This document shows positions 58,301-64,000 of a DNA stretch of 64,000 nt, piece after piece (positions within the stretch are counted from its first letter, which is position 1; each line of letters begins with the position of its first letter). The notes under the pieces are model-generated. The model was not told the origin of the DNA, did not search any database, and saw only the letters and a list, made by a program, of their open reading frames with translations. The translations under genes were made by a program, and so were the position numbers. The stretch spans positions 94,500,283-94,564,282 of the forward strand of contig NC_044277.2 of NCBI RefSeq assembly GCF_004027225.2. Reading direction: 5' to 3'. This DNA comes from Strigops habroptila (lineage: Eukaryota > Chordata > Aves > Psittaciformes > Psittacidae).

Positions 58301-58492
58301 TTATGAAGCTGCTAGCGCTGAGGAGTCACAAGATGTCCCAGCTCTTGCCTTATTAATATTTCATTCACACCTGCATATACACTCCAAGAGCACTCGCTTC
58401 ACTTCTTCTTTGTGACTCAGACACACAAGAAGTAAAATCCTACCTGTTATTGCCCACAGTAACAGGCAGAGAACACCAAGTCCAAATGCCAT
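24248..58492 (-). CDS. KIAA0319: KIAA0319: type I membrane protein with MANSC and PKD domains
   Basis: Twenty coding exons join in frame (3237 bp, 1078 residues; human about 1072): 58444-58492, 52232-53004, 48455-48638, 46159-46263, 45401-45498, 44940-45027, 44253-44345, 43521-43653, 41439-41667, 39485-39608, 37952-38084, 36941-37089, 34283-34434, 32855-32993, 31526-31685, 30569-30711, 29112-29234, 27604-27694, 25276-25367, 24248-24426. All use GT-AG. The order is signal peptide (about 1-17), cysteine-rich MANSC-like region (about 20-90), acidic then Ser/Thr/Pro linker, five PKD repeats (about 337-817), a juxtamembrane region with an EGF-like cysteine cluster, one membrane helix (about 960-987) and a cytoplasmic tail. 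Human KIAA0319 is glycosylated, sits at the plasma membrane, and is a candidate dyslexia gene implicated in neuronal migration and axon growth. No disruption is seen. Introns hold CR1s, one LTR and simple repeats. Confidence 0.96.
26546..26800 (-). mobile_element. CR1 LINE, 3' fragment
   Basis: The plus strand reads atcatagaatcatagaatgg and continues for about 250 bp as the reverse complement of the CR1 3' region ('ccagttccaacccctctgcc', 'gggacaccttccactagac'). It is minus-oriented and lies in the KIAA0319 intron 25368-27603. Confidence 0.92.
27604..27694 (-). CDS. KIAA0319: KIAA0319 transmembrane exon
   Basis: This 91-bp exon encodes a single hydrophobic helix of about 24 residues ([17 protein letters not shown] and onward). 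It ends in a Cys-rich cytosolic boundary, CICCCK, likely palmitoylated by analogy with similar juxtamembrane cysteines. It is bounded by phase-1 and phase-2 introns. Confidence 0.93.
29112..29234 (-). CDS. KIAA0319: KIAA0319 EGF-like/C6 cysteine exon
   Basis: This exon encodes an EGF-like cysteine cluster with the core CSGHGHCDP and CICYQLW, just outside the membrane. In the human protein this cysteine-rich segment lies between the PKD repeats and the membrane. The exon is 123 bp, phase 1 at both ends, so its loss would keep the reading frame. Confidence 0.92.
32855..46263 (-). CDS. KIAA0319: KIAA0319 PKD-repeat block (exons 4-14)
   Basis: Eleven exons encode five immunoglobulin-like PKD domains, roughly residues 337-432, 433-530, 531-625, 626-720 and 721-817. 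Typical signatures are visible: PPVA/ANAGP near each start, LDGS or LNGN followed by DD..IV.Y.W in the middle, and Y.F.L.V.D near each end. Domain borders fall at phase-1 introns (before exons 46263, 44345, 38084, 34434 and 31685) except between repeats 2 and 3, which share exon 41439-41667. NNS and NGN/NQSS sequons indicate N-glycosylation. Confidence 0.92.
33194..33360. repeat. A/C-rich (AAACC-type) low-complexity tract
   Basis: The plus strand for about 165 bp is almost only A and C, in irregular units such as aaaccaaac, aaaaaacc and ccaaaacc. It lies in the KIAA0319 intron 32994-34282, so the transcript is U/G-rich here. Shorter tracts of the same kind occur near 120-150, 36476-36505, 54388-54420 and 63830-63852. 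Confidence 0.85.
35435..36420 (+). mobile_element. CR1 LINE, plus-oriented, interrupted by about 330 bp
   Basis: From about 35450 the sequence follows the CR1 3' ORF/UTR ('caatcccaagcaccaatac', 'cttgcagcccagaaagc', 'gtcctgggctgcatcaaaag'). It breaks off after 'ctctactcc' at about 35672. It resumes at about 36006 ('gcaatgaagctggc', 'ggaaatggcctcaag', 'tccaacctaggtgattctgt') and ends at about 36420. The middle 35675-36005 does not resemble CR1. An A15 run at 36241 sits inside the second part. The element lies in the KIAA0319 intron 34435-36940, antisense to the gene. Confidence 0.88.
44371..44413. repeat. (AAAG)n microsatellite at KIAA0319 exon 7 acceptor
   Basis: Tandem AAAG units flanked by A runs occupy about 43 bp. 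On the minus strand this is a (CTTT)n tract ending about 25 nt upstream of the AG of exon 44253-44345. It therefore forms the distal part of that acceptor's pyrimidine tract. Confidence 0.9.
47773..47786. repeat. Short (AC)n microsatellite
   Basis: Seven AC units follow 'tactcta' in the 2.2-kb KIAA0319 intron 46264-48454. I saw no other repeat or gene in that intron. Confidence 0.8.
49515..49870 (-). mobile_element. CR1 LINE, minus-oriented
   Basis: The plus strand reads 'tcacagaacgcctgaggtgg', 'gggacctctaacgatagcc', 'ctcaggctgctcaggaccat' and 'gaacagtcccagctctc'. This is the reverse complement of a CR1 variant with the 'agtccaactctgctcctcaa' block, about 355 bp long. Confidence 0.9.
49915..50370. 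repeat. Diverged tandem repeat, about three copies of 120-175 bp
   Basis: Three copies share the core 'cagctggga' at 49958, 50081 and 50258. Each is preceded by an AGAGAAAAG-like block and followed by a CAAGGA/TAAGGA-like block and a 'tgcaccttcagatgg'-like block. In translation the sense strand repeats a LCSWD..S.VGDC pattern, in different frames per copy. The spacing is 123 then 177 bp. I do not recognise the family. Confidence 0.6.
52232..53004 (-). CDS. KIAA0319: KIAA0319 large exon: MANSC region and acidic linker
   Basis: This 773-bp exon encodes residues 18-274. The first 75 residues carry about ten cysteines in the MANSC/seven-cysteine pattern ([32 protein letters not shown]). The rest is a long acidic, low-order linker rich in Glu, Asp and Ser. 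The exon joins the signal-peptide exon in phase 1 (Gly17 is split) and the next exon in phase 0. Confidence 0.94.
53005..58443 (-). other. KIAA0319 intron 1 (5.4 kb)
   Basis: This phase-1 intron lies between the signal-peptide exon and the MANSC exon. It contains the solo LTR at 55646-56548, a T run at about 53780-53792 and another near 56799-56810. A 109-codon hydrophobic minus-strand ORF at 54934-55263 has no splice or family support. Confidence 0.85.
55646..56548 (+). mobile_element. Solo LTR of an endogenous retrovirus
   Basis: The element starts TGTATTGGGTTTATGTG and ends GTCAACCCACCA, giving TG...CA ends and an imperfect TTGGGTT/AACCCA terminal inversion. The interior has GAGCAG/CTGCAGCCC(A)TGGAG-type semi-tandem blocks and, near 56365-56380, a diverged AATAAA-like region (gtaaattaaataa). 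No gag, pol or env sequence flanks it, so it is a solo LTR of about 900 bp. I could not see a clean target-site duplication. Orientation is inferred from the poly(A)-like region. Confidence 0.75.
58444..58492 (-). CDS. KIAA0319: KIAA0319 first coding exon (signal peptide)
   Basis: The exon encodes [16 protein letters not shown] plus one base of Gly17, and a GT donor follows directly. The translation is a compact signal peptide core. Joining to the next exon gives ITGSSCEQC, matching the human signal-cleavage region followed by the first cysteines. This assigns the start codon. Confidence 0.93.
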
Positions 58493-58532
58493 GCTGCACC
58501 AGGAAGGCAGTGACAACTGCTTTTCCAACCAG
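58493..58532 (-). other. KIAA0319: Possible 5' UTR part of the KIAA0319 first coding exon
   Basis: Upstream of the start codon, the minus strand has 'aatttctgcacag', a plausible splice acceptor with its AG at 58534-58533. If it is used, about 40 nt of 5' UTR precede the ATG and at least one non-coding exon lies further upstream. Confidence 0.3.
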
Positions 58533-59710
58533 CTGTGCAGAAATTATATGTCTTAATGTCGGTTTCCTCTAATATTGTTTAGTACCCTGCTGTGGCCATG
58601 AAGCACTGCAACAAACAGCACAGGAAAAAATAGGTCAGATGTGAGCATTAATTAGAATGCCAGAGTAAAAGCCAACAGACAGGTTAAATGCAGGCTTTAT
58701 CATTACTTCCTGACTTCTTGATAGATGACACAGTTTATCAGTCAAGCTGAAGATACAGAACAAATTACCTACCTGGAAATCTCATTCTCTGGAGATGCAG
58801 AAATGTCCCTCAAAGATTTGCATGGTTGGGTTCCTGCACCTCAAAACCTTCAGATATTCTGTCTTCAGTTATCCAGAACCTGGTTTTGCTCTGACTTCAA
58901 ACAGAAAATAGGAGGTACTCTTAACTGAGGAATCATAGTCAGTATGTCCATGCTAAAATTCATGCAGTGTTAAATCAGCTCCTGAGGTAGCTCTTGAGCA
59001 GACACTTCTCCAGAATTCCTAGGTAAACATTCCTTACCAGGACACTGAATTCTCCAAATAAGGAAGCCTAAGCAACAAATAGGCCTACTAACAACAAATA
59101 GTTTGAAGATGCATTACTCATGCGAGGAAAAAGTTAGATTAGCCAAACTCACACCCCCTCCCACATAAAGGATCCTAAGTAGATGCTTGACCAAAAGACA
59201 CTTCTGTAAATGAAAACGCAGTGAGGTTTTTTTGGAGAACAGCCCTCCTCAAGGCAGAGCATCCCAGTTAACTCCCCTTGATGCTCATTATGTGACCTAT
59301 TAAACAGCTATTAACAGCTGAGTGGATCAACTGATAGTGTAAATGTTTCTCCCACTGAGTTCATTCAAGAGTGTGAATGCCTCCCTGAGCCAGCCACACC
59401 AGCAGGGGGAAGTGAATATGTGGCTCAGCCCAATACAGAGTATAAAAACTGAACAACTAACAGAAGAATTTTGAAGAGAGCAAAGGGGCTTGAATAGGCT
59501 TCAACTCATGCTTTCCTTCCCAGTGACAGAGGATGCCCAGTGTTACAATGGTGAGCTCATTATAGAGACCAGCAACAGGAATCACATTAGCATTGCAACT
59601 GATCTGTATACAGCCACTGCTATATTTTGCCAGGTGTAATGTATATTTGCATTGTGATTTCAGTATATTTTGTATTGCTCTGCTAAACCAGAAATCCCAT
59701 GTCACATCTC

Positions 59711-59750
59711 CTGATATTAATCATTACACCCTGATATTAAACATTACACC
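59711..59750. repeat. 20-bp tandem duplication
   Basis: Two adjacent copies of ctgatattaatcattacacc differ at one base. Confidence 0.95.
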
Positions 59751-60260
59751 CTCCGCACATCTAAAGGAACGTGGTCAGAGAGTACTGGACTCTGACAATT
59801 TCTCCTCAAGTCTGTGGTACAAACACTAACTCTGCTCAAGACATAAGCAAAATGATCACAGAACATCACTAAAGCAAGGAAAAGAGAAAATAATAGATTA
59901 TACTTCAAAACAAATCCTAAGTACAAAAAAAAAAAGAGGGTTTGAGCAAGCTGCAAAACCAGGAAAGACTATTACTAACTTCCCAAAATCCTGGTACCCG
60001 ATTTAAAATATTACTTGACTTTTGCGACCTTTGTTCTATCCAACATCACTAAAACTCCCCTTCCTAAGAGAGCTTTCTTATCTCTGATCAGAAGAAATAA
60101 CTGTCACCAAAAAAACCCACAAAACACACCACACAACATTACACTGCTTCTAGTATGACACTATTTTGATATCTGCAGTTAGATGTTCTCCCAGGAAGCA
60201 GTTCCTGACAGAATACACTGAATAGCTACAGAATAGCCGTGCTGCTCTGTAGCTAAAAGG

Positions 60261-60312
60261 ACTTAAATTTAGTACAGCTTAAATTTAGTACAGCACTTAA
60301 ATTTAGTAAGGC
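60261..60312. repeat. Three tandem copies of a 16-18-bp unit
   Basis: The unit acttaaatttagtacagc occurs at 60261-60278, as ttaaatttagtacagc at 60279-60294, and with one change at 60295-60312. Confidence 0.95.
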
Positions 60313-62215
60313 ATCACCTTAGAAAGAGCAACAGGTTGTCTGGATGCTTACAAGTACTACTCCTATGATACAAACTCTTCAGCAACAGGACCTTTTTTTA
60401 CTGTCTTGCATTCCCCCATTGCTCTTCTGTCCTTCCATCAACTATAAAATTGTGGGGTTTATAACAGACAAAAAGCCCCAAAGTTTATTTTTTTAAGCCA
60501 AATAGTTCCAAATGTACCACTTCGAATGCAGAATTGTTTCTATTATGAACCAACTAAGAGGTTGGTCAAGCATGACCGTCCCTTAATGAATCTATCCTGG
60601 CTCTCAGCTATATAGGCAGTGATCTCCAAATGACTTCTGAAGCCTTCCCAGCTGAACCCACCAGCATACACCATGCTGATCATCTGCACATTCATTCTAA
60701 CACATTACCCAAAGTGATTATTTTTTAGTGTTTTATTTAAGAACATTCAAATTAAACCAGAGTGCCATACAGAGCATACACTTTTTATAAACTTCAACAT
60801 TCTGGAATATTTCTGTTGCTTTTGAGAATGGGAACAGAGGGACACAGATAGGACAGACAACCTAATATGTATTTCCAACTTATTAACACATATACCCCAA
60901 GTACCTCAACAGCCTGAGAGGGAGGGAAGATATTATTATGACAAGACATAATTTCACACGCAGCCTTTTTGCTGTTTCTATGGAAATCCGTCTAGATTTG
61001 GAAAAGTTGTTAGCTACCAACAAATGTGATTTGCAGAAGAGCTTATTGAAACTCAAGGTTTGTGAGTTATTGTGCATTTGCTGTAACCTTCACTCATTCC
61101 CAGAAGCAGTCAAATGGACCAGATGCCTAAGACAGACTTTCAGTTCTTTAGCCTAAGGAAAAATGCATCAGGCTCAGCATCAGAACATCACAAGGACAGA
61201 ACTAACACAGATCAGAGGCAGAAAAGTAATTTTGTTTATTTTATAGGCCTTTTTCATGTGCAAGGCAAACCTCACTATTTCACTGATACTAAAAGGAGAA
61301 GCTTCTACCCCCTGCATAAGAGTTGACTGATGAGTCCACATGACTACTTGTAACAATATGAAAAACATTAAGATACCATGTAAATGATCCAGATTTTTGC
61401 TGCATTACCTGTCTTGAGTTCAGAAACACAAGTACTTGTAGCGAACAGTTGTGGGTTATTTTTCTGGTTGTGTTTTTTTGTGGCAGTACTTGTTTGGTTA
61501 GGGTTTTTTTATTGTTGTTTTTTTATTTATTTATAAAGAAAATTAATTACCAAAGCTACAAAATGCCAGACTTGGGACTGCATGCACAATCTTCAGTGAA
61601 TCCTTATGAGACACACAATGTGAGGGTACAGTGAATGCACAAAAGCAGCACTGTATCATCCCATGCTTCCTTGCAGCTACCCATCTATTGATGCTTAATT
61701 TCCACATAATAGAGAAGCTTGCACTCACTGCAAAACTAGGTTGCATTTCCTGATATTAGGATCAAGCTTAGACACAAAGCACATATGGTCACGATTCAGT
61801 GCATAGCTTCTGATCCACAGATGAGAACATAACTACCAAAACCTGCACGCTTTCTTAAACAGTTATGACAGTAAACACCGCTATAGTGTACGCACGCAAT
61901 GTTCCTCTTACCTTCCCCATGATACTGTACTGGTCCCAAGTGTAAGTTTCATCACACAAACACAAGAGACATTAAAATTTAAGGTGGTCAGCCATGATAT
62001 TCCAGCAGTTAAAAATAACGAAGGCCACAAGATTTTCTAGCTGAATTCCTATGCTTCACTGGTATCACAAAGCCCATTATCTTTGTTACAAAAGCAGACA
62101 GCACTGCTGGTAATGACTTTGGAATTTCTTGGGTCTTAACAGTTCAAGTCTGACTCACACACTTAGCTAGATGAAAAATGGCAGCCTTGAGACATTTATA
62201 GGCAGATGTGGTAAA

Positions 62216-62248
62216 AATATATGTATTATACATATACATATATATTAC
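62216..62248. repeat. TA/TATG-rich microsatellite-like tract
   Basis: Irregular alternation of TA and TATG/CATA units runs for about 33 bp. Confidence 0.75.
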
Positions 62249-63072
62249 TCTGAAAGCCATGTTTTTCTGTTCCAGCTGGCAGCTTCTGGCAACGCCTTAG
62301 CCAACAGGAAAAGGGGGAATTCTATACTGATCCTTCAATACAAGCATTTTGACTTTATGATCTTTTAAACGTACACAGTTGCTCATCAGGACCACAACAT
62401 CTTTTGTTAGATAACATATGAAGTACAACAGCTTTCCAAGGAAAAGGAATTGCCTGTATTGCCCCCCTTCCCTTCACCTCCAATCTCACCCTGCATTTTG
62501 GTTCACCTGAACTTTAATGCAGACTCAAGTAATTTCCTCCCTTGGAGAAAGAAACAGGTCATCCAAGTAGAATTATACTGCCACCTCCTACACCTAATTA
62601 GGCCAGGGCTATAACAGTAAAAACATGTACAGACTGAACTACCTGTATCCGGGAATACCTTCAAATCCTACACCAGCAAATACAGCATACGTCAATATAC
62701 CAGCGCTCTACAAAAAGTGTAGCAGAATCCCTTCGCACTAACAAAATCAGATTCAGGAACAACACAGGTGTCATGAAAGCAGCCAGAGAGAGCAATGCCA
62801 GACAGCAGAAACCTCCAGCACAGCAAGGGTCCTCAACAGCCACAGCTAGCATTGGTGGAGAAGACAAGCAGGGGCTTCTCACCTCCTTACCCTTCTGGTC
62901 ATTAGAACAGCTAGGTAACATGCCAAAAGAAATACTGAAACAGTATCTGAAACTCAAGCCACAGCTAAAGCAAAATACCCATTTTTGAACTGACAGCATC
63001 TCTTATAAAGAGCAGGACAGCTGAGTAAATGAATACGTTAGCAATTTGGCGGTCCTACTCTTAATGAAAGTG

Positions 63073-63100
63073 TCTATATATGTATATACACACACACATC
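63073..63100. repeat. (TA)n/(CA)n microsatellite
   Basis: A short TATA/TGTATA segment passes into five CA units. Confidence 0.8.
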
Positions 63101-63877
63101 AATGTTTCTACTAAACATAAGACAATCCTTCCAGAAATCCACCTCTCACAAAGAATTCAAATCAGTTTTTTTCATTAGCTCTTGTACCTGCATTAATACC
63201 TGAGCCAGCTAGTTAACAGCTGAGCATTAACATTGTACTAATACTGCAGAAGAAAGAAAACCAGAACTTCATGACAGTAGCATTTGTCTCTAACACCACA
63301 AAGAAAAACTCAGAACACGTGCAGGCACTAGGAGCTCTAACATTAACAGGTACTGTATGAACGCACACATCATCAAAACAGCCACAGGTTAGGGATCTAA
63401 ATAAATGGTGATAATTTTCAAGCCCTTGAGCAGATACGGAAAATATCACGGAGTCATCAGTGCTTATGATCTGTGCAAAGTCACCTTCCTCTCACACAAT
63501 CTTCTAACAATAAGTACCTATACTTGAAAACAAAACCATGACTACTGATGGAAAGTTGTTGTAGCTACAGGATATAGCTGTAACTGCAAACATCTCTCTG
63601 CTTCATTCAGCGGGGCTCCCACAGGTCTTGTTCAAGGGTGACATTAGATTGGCATTATATCCCAACTCCATGTCAATTTCCTCAGCCAAGTTCAGGGCAC
63701 GAATAGCAAGTTCATGGTGATAAAACAACAAACTCAATAGCTGAAAATACCCTGCTGTGTTATACTGGATGGACTAGGTGCTCTACTAGTTCCCACAGCT
63801 CTGTTAACTGTTAAGTGACACCAACTGGACAAAAAAAAACCAAACCAAAACCAGCAGCGCTTCATGGAAAGAGTAAC

Positions 63878-63883
63878 TTTATT
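63878..63883 (-). terminator. TDP2: Strong poly(A) signal, probably of TDP2
   Basis: The minus strand reads AATAAA. Then, 30-50 nt downstream, comes a U/GU-rich stretch (ggttttggtttggttttttt). This is the classic layout of a 3' end for a minus-strand gene whose body lies to the right of the window. By the human gene order the neighbour on this side is TDP2, in this orientation. No TDP2 coding sequence is visible, so the assignment rests on synteny. Confidence 0.4.
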
Positions 63884-64000
63884 CTACAAGATTTACATAA
63901 CCCTTATTACAACCGCCGTGGAGAGAACAAACAACAGTGGAAATCCCAAAGGTGAAACAGTTAGCAGGTATATAGGGTGTCAATAATTATTTACATGGAA
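63884..64000 (-). other. TDP2: Possible 3' UTR of TDP2 (partial)
   Basis: This is the sequence immediately upstream (minus strand) of the poly(A) signal. It has no long open frame and no TDP2 coding motif. It is inferred to be the end of the 3' UTR. Confidence 0.3.

Larger units (their letters stand above)
58533..63877. other. Upstream region of KIAA0319; promoter not located
   Basis: There is no CpG island, coding exon or clear TATA promoter here. The stretch holds a 20-bp tandem duplication at 59711-59750, a three-copy 16-18-bp repeat at 60261-60312, and TA/CA-rich tracts at 62216-62248 and 63073-63100. The KIAA0319 non-coding first exon probably lies here or just beyond the window. Confidence 0.5.

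Noticed and set aside
60540-60615. Possible old CR1 fragment ('ggttggtcaagcatgaccg')
   Set aside because: The similarity is short and diverged, not enough to call without a repeat search.

Overview
This is vertebrate nuclear DNA, most likely avian. Coding sequence is split into short exons with GT-AG introns. CR1 LINE fragments of the bird type are scattered through it, with the familiar 3' terminal block around 'tcatagaatcatagaatgg'. There is also an LTR starting TGTATTGGG and ending AACCCACCA, of a kind I associate with bird genomes. I cannot name the species. No bacterial, plasmid, phage or CRISPR features are present.

The gene order is GPLD1 (minus, 5' end only), ALDH5A1 (plus, complete), KIAA0319 (minus, complete coding region), then possibly the 3' end of TDP2 (minus) at the right edge. 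This matches the human 6p22.2 order. Bases 1-6928 hold GPLD1 coding exons 3, 2 and 1. Bases 6929-7964 are the divergent intergenic/promoter interval, leading into a CpG island at about 7830-8480. Bases 7965-14733 hold the ten exons of ALDH5A1 (516 residues). Bases 14734-24247 lie between two convergent genes and contain both 3' UTRs and CR1 scraps. Bases 24248-58492 hold twenty coding exons of KIAA0319 (1078 residues). Bases 58493-64000 hold its presumed 5' UTR and upstream region, and end at a strong minus-strand polyadenylation signal that may belong to TDP2.

I assembled all 33 coding exons by hand from splice sites, reading phase and family sequence. Every phase closes and no frameshift or premature stop was found in either complete gene. 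The products act in different places: secreted GPI-anchor phospholipase D (GPLD1), mitochondrial GABA catabolism (ALDH5A1), and a type I plasma-membrane protein with PKD repeats linked in humans to dyslexia (KIAA0319). Nothing in the sequence suggests they form one pathway.

I did not find a convincing new biological system. The items most worth checking are an unidentified coding-like block with a splice donor inside GPLD1 intron 1 (about 5112-5333), a diverged tandem repeat next to a CR1 in a KIAA0319 intron (about 49915-50370), a microsatellite that forms the distal pyrimidine tract of a KIAA0319 splice acceptor (44371-44413), and a CR1 with a foreign middle segment (about 35435-36420).
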